Source: RGIG2041 sp045532715
GTDB lineage: Bacteria > Bacillota > Clostridia > UBA1381 > UMGS1253
Direction of reading: 5' to 3'
Length of the DNA stretch: 17,632 bases
Assembly (NCBI GenBank): GCA_045532715.1
Contig: JAZSGM010000117.1
Coordinates: 1-17,632 of the forward strand
Shown: one piece after another, positions 1 to 7,864 of the stretch
Numbering within the stretch: the first letter of the stretch is position 1
Layout: each line of letters begins with the position of its first letter
Notes under the pieces: model-generated
What the model was told of the DNA's origin: nothing
Seen by the model: only the letters and a program-made list of their open reading frames with translations
Database searches by the model: none
Position numbers and translations under genes: made by a program

Positions 1-2793
1 TACCAATTCATTTACACCCGGCGGCAGCTCGTCGCAGTTGTCACGGGTAAATACCTTAACGTCTACGATGATACCTGCTTCACCGTGCGGCACGCGAAGC
101 GATGTGTCGCGCACTTCTCTTGCCTTTTCACCAAAGATCGCTCTGAGGAGTCTTTCTTCAGCTGTCAGCTCAGTTTCACCCTTCGGTGTTACCTTACCAA
201 CCAAAATATCTCCGGCGCGAACCTCCGCACCGATACGGATGATACCGCGCTCGTCCAGATCACGGAGGGCATCTTCACCGACATTCGGGATGTCGCGTGT
301 GATTTCTTCCGGTCCGAGCTTTGTATCTCTTGCATCTGCTTCATACTCTTCGATATGAATCGAAGTGTATACATCGTCACGAACAAGTCTTTCATTTAAC
401 AAAACAGCATCCTCGTAGTTGTAGCCTTCCCAGGTCATAAAGCCGATGAGGGCATTCTTACCGAGGGAGATTTCACCGTTCGAGGTAGACGGACCGTCTG
501 CAATGATGTCGCCCTTCTTAACGCTCTCGCCTTCCGCAACAATCGGGCGCTGGTTGATACAGGTGCCCTGGTTGGAACGCAGGAACTTGAGAAGCTTATG
601 ACGCTCCTGCTCGCCGTCCTTTGTCTTAATAATGATTTCCTCTGCGCTGACCTTTTCAACAACACCATCATTGTTTGCAAGGACAACAACGCCGGAATCC
701 TTCGCTGCCTTATATTCCATACCGGTACCGACAATCGGGGACTCTGTGCGAATCAGCGGCACAGCCTGACGCTGCATGTTCGAACCCATGAGGGCACGGT
801 TCGCGTCGTCGTCTTCAAGTAACGGAATCATCGAGGTCGCGATAGACACAAGCTGTCTCGGCGATACGTCCATATAATCAATTTCAGCCGGAGATACTTC
901 CACGAAGTCGTTTAAGTATCTCGCTGTAATCTTCTTATCCACAAACTTACCGTCCTTATCCAACGGCTCGTTTGCCTGCGCGATAATAAAGCCGTCCTCC
1001 ATATCCGCAGTCATATAAACAACATCTTCCGTTACAACGCCGGTTTCTTTGTTTACATAGCGGTAAGGCGACTCAATAAAGCCATACTCGTTGATGCGCG
1101 CAAACGAGGACAGCGACGAAATCAGACCGATGTTCGGACCTTCCGGAGACTCAATCGGACACATACGACCATAGTGCGTATAGTGTACGTCTCGAACTTC
1201 GAAGCCCGCTCTTTCTCTGGAAAGACCGCCCGGGCCGAGGGCCGAAAGTCTTCTCTTATGTGTCAGCTCAGCGAGCGGGTTCGTCTGGTCCATAAACTGG
1301 GACAACTGCGACGAACCGAAGAACTCTTTGATGGTTGAGGACACCGGACGAATGTTGATGGGCGTCTGCGGTGTTACCACATCGAGATCCTGAATATTCA
1401 TACGCTCACGAACCACTCTCTCCATTCTGGAAAGACCGATTCTGAACTGATTTTGCAAAAGCTCACCCACACAGCGCAAACGACGGTTGCCCAAGTGGTC
1501 GATGTCATCGAGACCGCCGATGCCGTTGCAAAGGTTGTTAAAGTAGTTGATGGACGCAAACATATCGTCTCTCAGAATATGCTTCGGCAGCAGCTCTGCG
1601 CGACGTGCAAGCAATGCAGCCTCTACAGCTTCCTTATCGCCCAGCTTACCGTCCGCTTCAAGTGCAGCCAAGATTTCATCGAGCACCGGCTTGTAAACCG
1701 TAGTGTGGAAACCAAGACTCTTTAAATACTCTGTATTATCCTCATCGGAAAGCTTCACATAATTTTCAAGCTTCACCATGTTATTGGAGAATACAACAAC
1801 CTGCTTGCCGTCCAGATCCAGGATAACGCGGTTGATGCCTGCATCCTCGATTGCCTGTGCAGTTTGCGCGCTCAGCACATCGCCTGCACTTGCCAGCAGC
1901 TCGCCGTCCTCCGTAATTACGTTTTCAAAGAGCTTCTGACCCTTGATGCGCTTTGCAAGTGCAACCTTCTGGTTAAACTTAAAGCGACCAACCTTCGCCA
2001 AATCATAGCGCTTCGGGTCAAAGAACATATTCATAATCAGCGATGTTGCGCTCTCCACGTTTGCCGGCTCACCCGGACGCAGCTTCTTATAAATCTCAAT
2101 GAGCGCTTCCTCGCGGTTGGTGCTGTCCTTCTCCATGGTCACCTTCAGGCGCTCGTCATCACCGAACAGCTCCAGAATTTGTGTGTTGGTTTCGCAGCCC
2201 ATTGCGCGAATGAGCGTTGTCACCGGCAGCTTTCTCGTTCTGTCAATACGAACAGAGAAAACATCGTTTACATCAATATCGTACTCCAGCCAAGCACCGC
2301 GGTACGGGATAACCGTAGAATTAAACAGTTCCTTACCGGACTTGTCGTGCTCCATGCCATAGTACATACCCGGCGAACGAACGAGCTGGCTGACAACAAC
2401 TCTCTCTGCACCGTTGATAATAAATGTACCTTGATCGGTCATGAGCGGGAACTCACCCATATAGATGTCCTGCTCTTTCACCTCGCCTGTTTCCTTGTTA
2501 ATCAGGCGTACCTTTACACGAAGCGGCGCGGAATAGTTCGTATCGCGCTCCTTACACTCCTCTACAGAATACTTCGGTGTAGAATCGAGTGTGTAGTCGA
2601 TAAATTCGAGCACCAGATTCCCCGTATAATCGGTAATCGGGGAAACATCCTCAAAGACTTCCTTGAGGCCCTCTTCAAAGAACCAGTCATACGAATTCTT
2701 CTGAATCTCAATCAGATTCGGCATTTCGATCGGCTCTTTAATTTTTGAAAAACTCATGCGCTTATTCTTACCAAGAGTTATTTCATGTGGCAT
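1..2793 (-). CDS. rpoB: DNA-directed RNA polymerase subunit beta (N-terminal ~931 residues; cut by window edge)
   Basis: Beta subunit of the core RNA polymerase, forming one side of the active-centre cleft. The reading frame is open from 2793 to base 1, giving 931 codons; clostridial beta is usually about 1,200-1,250 residues, so roughly the last quarter lies outside. The rifampicin pocket is plainly readable at 1237-1317: GSSQLSQFMDQ starts at residue 493 and is followed by THKRRLSALGPGGLSRERAG. Numbering is offset from E. coli by exactly 14, and D502, H512 and S517 (E. coli D516, H526, S531) carry the rifampicin-sensitive residues. Further landmarks are GRMCPIESPEGPNIGLI and GEKAREVRDTSLRVPHGE. 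I chose ATG at 2793 because AGGTGA at 2801-2806 lies 7 nt upstream; an in-frame ATG at 2799 is too close to it. The gene is first in its transcript here, with no rplL in front. Confidence 0.99.
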   Translation of the reverse strand, partial: MPHEITLGKNKRMSFSKIKEPIEMPNLIEIQKNSYDWFFEEGLKEVFEDVSPITDYTGNLVLEFIDYTLDSTPKYSVEECKERDTNYSAPLRVKVRLINKETGEVKEQDIYMGEFPLMTDQGTFIINGAERVVVSQLVRSPGMYYGMEHDKSGKELFNSTVIPYRGAWLEYDIDVNDVFSVRIDRTRKLPVTTLIRAMGCETNTQILELFGDDERLKVTMEKDSTNREEALIEIYKKLRPGEPANVESATSLIMNMFFDPKRYDLAKVGRFKFNQKVALAKRIKGQKLFENVITEDGELLASAGDVLSAQTAQAIEDAGINRVILDLDGKQVVVFSNNMVKLENYVKLSDEDNTEYLKSLGFHTTVYKPVLDEILAALEADGKLGDKEAVEAALLARRAELLPKHILRDDMFASINYFNNLCNGIGGLDDIDHLGNRRLRCVGELLQNQFRIGLSRMERVVRERMNIQDLDVVTPQTPINIRPVSSTIKEFFGSSQLSQFMDQTNPLAELTHKRRLSALGPGGLSRERAGFEVRDVHYTHYGRMCPIESPEGPNIGLISSLSSFARINEYGFIESPYRYVNKETGVVTEDVVYMTADMEDGFIIAQANEPLDKDGKFVDKKITARYLNDFVEVSPAEIDYMDVSPRQLVSIATSMIPLLEDDDANRALMGSNMQRQAVPLIRTESPIVGTGMEYKAAKDSGVVVLANNDGVVEKVSAEEIIIKTKDGEQERHKLLKFLRSNQGTCINQRPIVAEGESVKKGDIIADGPSTSNGEISLGKNALIGFMTWEGYNYEDAVLLNERLVRDDVYTSIHIEEYEADARDTKLGPEEITRDIPNVGEDALRDLDERGIIRIGAEVRAGDILVGKVTPKGETELTAEERLLRAIFGEKAREVRDTSLRVPHGEAGIIVDVKVFTRDNCDELPPGVNELV

Positions 2794-3045
2794 CTGCATA
2801 TCACCTCATCGTAAAATTTTGCAGAAATTTTGCCTAAGTAAAACTGAAAGGCAATTTGCCTGCGTCCTGCACGGGCTCGTCTGTCAGGAGTGAAAGAGGC
2901 CTGAGCTCAGCTTCCGGTACAGAAAGCAGACGCACTTCCGGCCGCGCTTCTGCGCATCGCGCCGCCGCGTGCTATGCTTTCACAATTAACAAATTTCGGG
3001 CAGAAAAACACAATATTTTGTGGAAAAAATTTTTTCACATACTAC

Positions 3046-3074
3046 TTGCATTTTCCTGTATGCTGTGTTATAAT
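3046..3074 (+). promoter_or_regulatory. predicted sigma-A promoter for the HAD/M14 pair
   Basis: TTGCAT (3046-3051), a 17-nt spacer and a perfect TATAAT (3069-3074). Transcription would start near 3081 and run about 138 nt before the HAD phosphatase ATG. The promoter is framed by an inverted repeat, CTTGCATT (3045-3052) and AATGCAAG (3072-3079), whose arms cover the -35 and -10 elements, so an operator role is possible. It faces the rpoB promoter, so the two 5' ends would overlap by about 50 nt. Confidence 0.6.
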
Positions 3075-3084
3075 GCAAGCAAGC

Positions 3085-3109
3085 CGAAAAGCCCAAGGGG
3101 CATTTTTCG
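3085..3109. repeat. imperfect hairpin in the overlapping HAD/rpoB leaders
   Basis: CGAAAAGCCC (3085-3094), loop AAG, then GGGC, a bulged A and TTTTTCG (3098-3109). It resembles an intrinsic terminator but lies only a few bases after the predicted plus-strand start and about 25-45 nt into the minus-strand leader. Termination of either transcript is therefore doubtful; it may act as a structured 5' end. Confidence 0.35.
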
Positions 3110-3137
3110 CTCATTTTACCTTATAATACAACATATG

Positions 3138-3166
3138 ATTATATAATAAACAAATGGCGAAGTCAA
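3138..3166 (-). promoter_or_regulatory. predicted sigma-A promoter for rpoB
   Basis: On the minus strand TTGACT (3161-3166) is followed after exactly 17 nt by TATAAT (3138-3143). This is one mismatch from consensus. Predicted start is near 3131, giving a long rpoB leader. Confidence 0.75.
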
Positions 3167-3218
3167 GGGTTTTTCGAAAAAATCTTTGACTTTTTATAAT
3201 TTTTCGGAGGTTTTGTAT

Positions 3219-3863
3219 ATGAAGAAAGCTGTCATCTTTGACTTAGACGGAACGTTGTCCAATACTATAGATACCATTGCCTATTTTGTCAATCTCGCTT
3301 TAGAACATTTCGGTTTTGCACCAATCGAAACCGAAAAATACAAATACCTTTGCGGCAACGGAGCAAAGCTGCTTATCGAGCGCTCGCTTAAAACCGTCGG
3401 TGCTTCGGCAGAATACTTTGATAAGGTTTACCCGTACTATGTCGAAGCGTACGACAAAGACTTTATGTTTTTAACCCGACCGTACGACGGCATCTTCGAA
3501 ATGCTTGATGCCCTCAAAGCCAAAGGCATCAAAACCGCCGTGCTTACCAATAAGCCACATATGACCGCCTGCAAGGTCATCGAGGATTTATTCGGCGAAC
3601 GCATTTTGCTCTGCCGCGGTGCCAAAGATGACGGCATTACTAAACCCGACCCGACCGGTGTATATGAAATTATGAATGCCCTGAAGGTAAACAAGGAAGA
3701 CATACTCTATGTCGGCGATACAGGCACGGATATGGAAACCGGCAGGAACGCAGGTGTATTCACAGTCGGCGTCAGCTGGGGCTTCCGCAAAAGAGAAGAG
3801 CTTGCCGAAAACGGCGCCGATGTAATTATCGACCACCCTGCACAGCTGCTTGAATTATTATAA
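3219..3863 (+). CDS. HAD-superfamily hydrolase, phosphoglycolate-phosphatase-like
   Basis: Predicted cytosolic phosphatase of the haloacid dehalogenase superfamily, 214 residues. All four HAD motifs are visible: motif I DLDGT with nucleophile D8 and acid D10, motif II threonine T110 in AVLTNKP, motif III lysine K142 in ITKPDP, and motif IV GDTGTD with D167 and D171 for Mg2+. The residues between motifs I and II form an alpha-helical cap, as in Gph/PGPase-type enzymes. The substrate cannot be read from sequence; 2-phosphoglycolate, pyrophosphate or sugar phosphates are all plausible. The start at 3219 is fixed by GGAGG at 3206-3210, 8 nt upstream; an earlier in-frame ATG at 3186 has no such site. 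The next gene begins 20 nt downstream, so the two are probably cotranscribed. Confidence 0.9.
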   Translation: MKKAVIFDLDGTLSNTIDTIAYFVNLALEHFGFAPIETEKYKYLCGNGAKLLIERSLKTVGASAEYFDKVYPYYVEAYDKDFMFLTRPYDGIFEMLDALKAKGIKTAVLTNKPHMTACKVIEDLFGERILLCRGAKDDGITKPDPTGVYEIMNALKVNKEDILYVGDTGTDMETGRNAGVFTVGVSWGFRKREELAENGADVIIDHPAQLLELL

Positions 3864-3883
3864 ATTGTAAGGAGAGACGCAAA

Positions 3884-4936
3884 ATGCTGATTCATCAGAA
3901 TTTTACCGGTGGAAATATCCGTATCGAAGCAATTGAAGACAATACCATATATTTAAACAACGAGTTGCGCGATACGCCACACGACTGGTTTTACTGGGCA
4001 TTTTGCGCAGAGAACTTCGCCGGTAAGACAATAACCTTCCGCTTTCCGAAGGAACGACTCGGCTACTACGGACCCGCTGTGAGTCACGATTCGAAACACT
4101 GGACCTGGCTCGGCGCAGGCGAAGAAGAAAATGCATTTACCTATACATTTCAATCCGAAGAAGACAAGGTGTATTTTGCGCATAGCATGCTATACCATCC
4201 GGATCGCTTTGCGGCATTTGCAAAAAAGCACAACCTGGAATTGCACGAGCTCTGCCAAAGCAAAAAGGGAAGAAGTGTGCCCTATATCACCTTCGGTGAC
4301 GGCGAAGAAATTGTTTTGCTGACCGCGCGTCACCACGCTTGTGAATCCACGGGCAATTATATCTTAGAGGGCGTATTGGAAGGACTATTGCAGGAAGGTT
4401 TACCGCGCACAAAGGTAATCTGCATTCCGTTTACGGATTTCGACGGCGTTATGGATGGTGACCAGGGCAAAGACCGCACACCGCGTGACCACAACCGCGA
4501 TTATCGCCTGAACGAACCTTCCATATGGCCGGAAACTGCCGCTATCCGCGAAATTGCGGCAAACGGCATACGCTATGGCTTTGATTTTCACTCACCGTTC
4601 CATTGCGGAGAAAGACACGACACAGTATTTTTGGTGGAAAAGGTAGAAACCAAGCTCGCCGAATATGATGTGTTCAGTGAAATTTTAGAAAGTGTTTGGA
4701 CAGCAGACGCACTCCGCTATGACAAGCGCAACAACATTCTGCCCGGCGTGGAATGGAATTCGCCGAACGCGCCGACCTTTGCGTGCTATATGGATAGCGT
4801 TGCAAATGCAAAGCTTGCCTGCACACTTGAAACGGCATACTTTGGAACACCAGACAACATATTTACTCCGGAAAAAGCGATCCGGCTCGGCAGATGCTTT
4901 GCAAAAGCAATTGTAGAATACGATAAACAGGCATAA
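3884..4936 (+). CDS. M14-type zinc carboxypeptidase-like protein
   Basis: Predicted metallopeptidase of the M14 carboxypeptidase clan, 350 residues. An N-terminal beta-rich domain (about 1-125) precedes the catalytic domain, the arrangement seen in cytosolic carboxypeptidases. Candidate zinc ligands are H151 and E154 in ARHHACES (HxxE) and H236 in FDFHSP. HNRDY (residues 203-207) fits the substrate-carboxylate-binding Asn-Arg pair, and E316 in CTLETAYFG fits the catalytic glutamate. There is no signal peptide or membrane segment, so it should act in the cytoplasm, on peptides or cell-wall-derived peptides; the real substrate is unknown. The ATG at 3884 is preceded by AAGGAGAG. It follows the HAD gene by 20 nt and ends just before a strong terminator. 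Confidence 0.8.
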   Translation: MLIHQNFTGGNIRIEAIEDNTIYLNNELRDTPHDWFYWAFCAENFAGKTITFRFPKERLGYYGPAVSHDSKHWTWLGAGEEENAFTYTFQSEEDKVYFAHSMLYHPDRFAAFAKKHNLELHELCQSKKGRSVPYITFGDGEEIVLLTARHHACESTGNYILEGVLEGLLQEGLPRTKVICIPFTDFDGVMDGDQGKDRTPRDHNRDYRLNEPSIWPETAAIREIAANGIRYGFDFHSPFHCGERHDTVFLVEKVETKLAEYDVFSEILESVWTADALRYDKRNNILPGVEWNSPNAPTFACYMDSVANAKLACTLETAYFGTPDNIFTPEKAIRLGRCFAKAIVEYDKQA

Positions 4937-4970
4937 AAGAATCGTTGGTCAGTTGACCAACGATTCTTTT
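4935..4970. terminator. bidirectional terminator between the M14 gene and hydF
   Basis: A near-perfect inverted repeat: AGAATCGTTGGTC, loop AGTT, then GACCAACGATTCT, with A-rich bases to the left and six T's to the right. It ends transcripts arriving from both sides of two convergent genes. Its right edge touches the hydF stop codon at 4971-4973. Confidence 0.9.
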
Positions 4971-6170
4971 TTATACTTCCAATAATTTTTCCAGTTCCGG
5001 CATCGGCGCAAGCGAGCGCTTTAATATACCGTGCATATAGGCAATTGCTGTACCATAATTAGTAAACGGCACGCCTGCATCCTCGGCGCACTTTCTTCTG
5101 TAACTGGCCTCTCTTTCATTGAGCATACAGCCGCCGCAATGAATCACAAGTGCATATTTCGTCAAATCCTCCGGGAAGCTCATGCCGGACGAGGTTTCAA
5201 TATTTAATTCCGCACCGGTCGTTTTCTTCAGCCACATCGGCAGCTTTACAGAGCCTATGTCACCGCACTGTCTGTGATGCGTGCACCCTTCGGAAATCAA
5301 AACGGTGTCCCCGTCCTTTAAATGACCGATTGCAGCCGCTCCACGCACAGCCGTTTCCAAAAACCCTTTGTATCTCGCCATCAGAATGGAAAAAGACGTC
5401 AGCTTCACCTGTGACGGTACAATCTTGCTGACAAAACCGAATGCCTGTGAATCCGTAACCACCAACGCCGGCGGCACAGAAAGCTTTGCAAGCGTCTGTT
5501 CCAGCTCCGTTTCCTTTGTCACGATTGCCATAGCGCCTGCATCCAAAATATCGCGGATGGCCATCTGCTGCGGCAGAATCAATCTGCCCTTCGGTGCCGC
5601 CGCATCAATCGGCGTCACAAGTACAACCAGATCACCCGGCTTTATAAAATCACCAACCAGACGCACATGCGGTACATTGGTTTTCAGAAGCGCCGCAAGG
5701 CGGTTTTTAAATTCTTCTATATTTTCTTTGTTCGATGCGCTGACGCAAATTTCATTTTCGCCGCAATCTCTTTTCTGCAAATCGGATTTGTTATATACAA
5801 TGATATAAGGGATGCCCTTTTCTGCAAACAGCGCTTCCAGCTGCGTATCTGTTTCCGTTTTACCTTCAGCAGCATCAATCACTAAAACAGCAATATCTGC
5901 ACGATTTAGAATCTGCTTTGTTTTTTGAATGCGTTTTTCGCCGAGCATACCCTCATCATCAAAGCCGGGCGTGTCAATAATCACAACCGGTCCAAGCGGT
6001 AAAAGCTCCATCGCCTTGCTCACCGGATCCGTTGTAGTTCCCTTCACATCGGATACCACGGAAAGCTCCTGGTTGGTAACCGCATTGACAAGGCTTGATT
6101 TCCCGGCATTTCTTCTGCCAAAAAAACCGATATGCACACGCTCACCGGAAGGTGTGTTCTGCAAACTCAT
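4971..6170 (-). CDS. hydF: [FeFe]-hydrogenase H-cluster maturation GTPase HydF
   Basis: HydF is the GTPase scaffold that receives the [2Fe] precursor and transfers it to apo-hydrogenase. Numbered from ATG 6170 (399 residues), the N-terminal Era-like GTPase domain shows P-loop GRRNAGKS (18-25), DTPG (66-69) and NKSD (127-130). A middle dimerisation region follows. The C-terminal iron-sulfur domain carries the HydF signature: C296-T-H298 and, about 45 residues later, H344-C345-x-x-C348. An in-frame GTG at 6173 is possible, but AGGAGG at 6178-6183 lies 7 nt from the ATG and only 4 nt from the GTG, so I chose the ATG. That ribosome site overlaps the hydG stop codon (6183-6185), which implies translational coupling. 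Confidence 0.96.
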   Translation of the reverse strand: MSLQNTPSGERVHIGFFGRRNAGKSSLVNAVTNQELSVVSDVKGTTTDPVSKAMELLPLGPVVIIDTPGFDDEGMLGEKRIQKTKQILNRADIAVLVIDAAEGKTETDTQLEALFAEKGIPYIIVYNKSDLQKRDCGENEICVSASNKENIEEFKNRLAALLKTNVPHVRLVGDFIKPGDLVVLVTPIDAAAPKGRLILPQQMAIRDILDAGAMAIVTKETELEQTLAKLSVPPALVVTDSQAFGFVSKIVPSQVKLTSFSILMARYKGFLETAVRGAAAIGHLKDGDTVLISEGCTHHRQCGDIGSVKLPMWLKKTTGAELNIETSSGMSFPEDLTKYALVIHCGGCMLNEREASYRRKCAEDAGVPFTNYGTAIAYMHGILKRSLAPMPELEKLLEV

Positions 6171-6182
6171 CACTGCACCTCC

Positions 6183-7601
6183 TCAGAATCTGAAATCTCT
6201 GTTGCCCTGTTTAATCTGCTCTAAATTCTTTATTAAAATATCACGAATTTTATCACTTGGTACATTCTTGATTTCATCCTGAATCATTTTTTCACCAAGC
6301 ACCTTTGTCTCTTCGGACGCATAATCCTGCAAGAACTCCAGCAGCGTCATCAACGCATTCGGATGGCAGCAGTTCTGAATCTGTCCGGCCTTTAAAAGTG
6401 ACATAAAACGGTCACCTGTTCTGCCCTCACGGTAGCACGCCGTACAGAAGCTCGGAATATAGCCAAACTCCATCAGCCAACGGACAACCTCATCAAGTGT
6501 ACGTTTATCGCTGACATCAAACTGCTCGGAATTTTCATCCTCCGGCTCCGGCTCACTGTAGCCACCCACACTGGTTTTTGAAGCGCCGCTGAGCTGCGAC
6601 ACACCGAGACGGATAACTTTTTCACGCACTTCCTTGCTTTCGCGCGTGGAAACAATCATACCTGTATACGGCACGCTGATACGGATGAGTGCACACAGCT
6701 TTGCAAAAATTTCATCGCTGATGCCGTTGTCAAACTGGTCCGGATCAATATCGTCCGCTCTCTTCAGACGCGGTACGCTGATGGTATGCGGTCCGACACC
6801 GTGTACTGCTTCTAAGTGCTCGGCATGCATCAGCAAGCCTGCAAATTCATATTTGTACAATTCCAGACCGAACAGTACACCGAGACCTACATCGTCAATG
6901 CCGCCCTCCATCGCTCTGTCCATCGCTTCCGTATGGTAAGCATAGTCATGCTTCGGACCGGTCGGATGCAGCTGCTCATAGCTTTCCTTGTGGTATGTTT
7001 CCTGGAACAGGATATATGTGCCGATACCGGCTTCCTTTAATTTACGATAATTTTCCACCGTGGTCGCCGCAATGTTGACATTGACACGGCGAATTGCACC
7101 ATTTTTATGCTTAATGGAGTAAATTGTGTTGATACATTCTAAAATATATTCAATCGGGTTATTCACTGGGTCTTCACCGGCTTCAATCGCAAGACGCTTG
7201 TGCCCCATATCCTGTAGTGCGATTACCTCGCGGCGCACCTCTTCCTGCGTCAGCTTCTTTCTTGCAATGTGCTTGTTTTTTAAATGGTACGGGCAGTACA
7301 CACAGCCGTTGATGCAGTAGTTCGACAAATACAATGGTGCGAACATAACAATACGGTTACCGTAAAAGTCCTTCTTAATCTGCTCTGCCAGGTCGTAGAT
7401 TCTCTGAATGCGGCTTTCATCCTCGCAAGCTAAAAGCACGCTTGCCTCTTCATGCGTAAGGCCCTTTCTCTCTGCAGCCTTGTCGATAATTTTATCCACA
7501 AGCTCTAAATTGTTTTTATTCTCTTCTGCGTATGCCAGGGTACGCAAAATCTCCTCGTGGGAAATAAATTCTTCTGCTTTCAAAGATTTCGGATTGTACA
7601 T
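6183..7601 (-). CDS. hydG: [FeFe]-hydrogenase H-cluster radical SAM maturase HydG
   Basis: HydG is a radical SAM tyrosine lyase that makes CO and cyanide ligands for the H-cluster; the protein here has 472 residues. The radical SAM cluster motif is C96-x3-C100-x2-C103 in NYCINGCVYCPYH. The C-terminal auxiliary-cluster motif is C386-x2-C389-x22-C412 within CTACYREGRTGDRFM and the following segment, which separates HydG from the related tyrosine lyase ThiH. C411 is an extra adjacent cysteine. The ATG at 7601 has AAGGGG about 10 nt upstream, overlapping the end of the preceding small gene. It lies second in the order TM1266-like regulator, hydG, hydF. Confidence 0.97.
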   Translation of the reverse strand: MYNPKSLKAEEFISHEEILRTLAYAEENKNNLELVDKIIDKAAERKGLTHEEASVLLACEDESRIQRIYDLAEQIKKDFYGNRIVMFAPLYLSNYCINGCVYCPYHLKNKHIARKKLTQEEVRREVIALQDMGHKRLAIEAGEDPVNNPIEYILECINTIYSIKHKNGAIRRVNVNIAATTVENYRKLKEAGIGTYILFQETYHKESYEQLHPTGPKHDYAYHTEAMDRAMEGGIDDVGLGVLFGLELYKYEFAGLLMHAEHLEAVHGVGPHTISVPRLKRADDIDPDQFDNGISDEIFAKLCALIRISVPYTGMIVSTRESKEVREKVIRLGVSQLSGASKTSVGGYSEPEPEDENSEQFDVSDKRTLDEVVRWLMEFGYIPSFCTACYREGRTGDRFMSLLKAGQIQNCCHPNALMTLLEFLQDYASEETKVLGEKMIQDEIKNVPSDKIRDILIKNLEQIKQGNRDFRF

Positions 7602-7618
7602 AACCTTATATCCCCTTT

Positions 7619-7864
7619 CTATGCTTTTGCGTAGGCCGTCTTAGAGCTTACGCCGTCTAATTTGCCGATTTTACCCGTAAGTGCGCTGATGGCGTCTGCC
7701 GGTGCGTCTATCGCGATGCTGATAATACTCATGTTCTTCGCGCGATACGGAATACCCATACGCCCGATAATATAGCTTCTGTATTCGTGCAGAATTTCGT
7801 TCAGACGCTCCACCGCGTCCTCGTTTTCCACAACAATGCCGATAACGGCAATTCTTGTTTCCAT
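7619..7864 (-). CDS. TM1266-family putative iron-only hydrogenase system regulator
   Basis: Small 81-residue protein matching the TM1266-type family that accompanies [FeFe]-hydrogenase maturation genes. It has the beta-alpha-beta pattern of an ACT/NikR-like ferredoxin fold: RIAVIGIVVEN, a helix through ERLNEILHEY, IIGRMGIPYR, then MSIISIAIDAP and a second helix. No DNA-binding domain is visible, so the name regulator rests on gene neighbourhood, not on sequence. The ATG at 7864 has AGGTGA at 7872-7877. It is the first gene of the hyd operon and its end overlaps the hydG ribosome-binding site. Confidence 0.85.
   Translation of the reverse strand: METRIAVIGIVVENEDAVERLNEILHEYRSYIIGRMGIPYRAKNMSIISIAIDAPADAISALTGKIGKLDGVSSKTAYAKA

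Larger units (their letters stand above)
2794..3131 (-). promoter_or_regulatory. long 5' leader of rpoB with GC-rich, potentially structured core
   Basis: This is the untranslated stretch between the predicted rpoB transcription start (about 3131) and its ATG, about 338 nt. The middle, about 2860-2970, is much richer in G+C than the AT-rich flanks. It is enclosed by a 7-nt inverted repeat: GTGAAAG at 2890-2896 and CTTTCAC at 2977-2983. Inside are short self-complementary pieces such as GCGCGATGCGC (minus strand), the palindrome CTGAGCTCAG, and two copies of CTTCCGG. A small GGCAAATTGCC hairpin lies closer to the gene. I see no known riboswitch consensus. Coding use is unlikely because no ribosome-bound ORF is evident. 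That it regulates rpoB is inference. Confidence 0.45.

Noticed and set aside
1237..1317. Possible rifampicin-resistance changes in rpoB
   Set aside because: The key positions equivalent to E. coli D516, H526 and S531 carry the sensitive residues; the Thr at the N518 position is likely natural variation.
1864..2748. A 294-codon plus-strand open frame
   Set aside because: It is antisense to the rpoB coding sequence, has no ribosome-binding site and a cysteine/histidine/leucine-rich composition typical of a shadow frame.
2856..3146. A 96-codon plus-strand open frame in the rpoB leader
   Set aside because: No Shine-Dalgarno sequence, no recognisable protein features, and it crosses both predicted promoters. 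The GC-rich base composition explains the open frame.
3186..3200. TTGAC and TATAAT directly before the HAD gene as a promoter
   Set aside because: The two hexamers are only 3 nt apart, far from the 16-18 nt needed.
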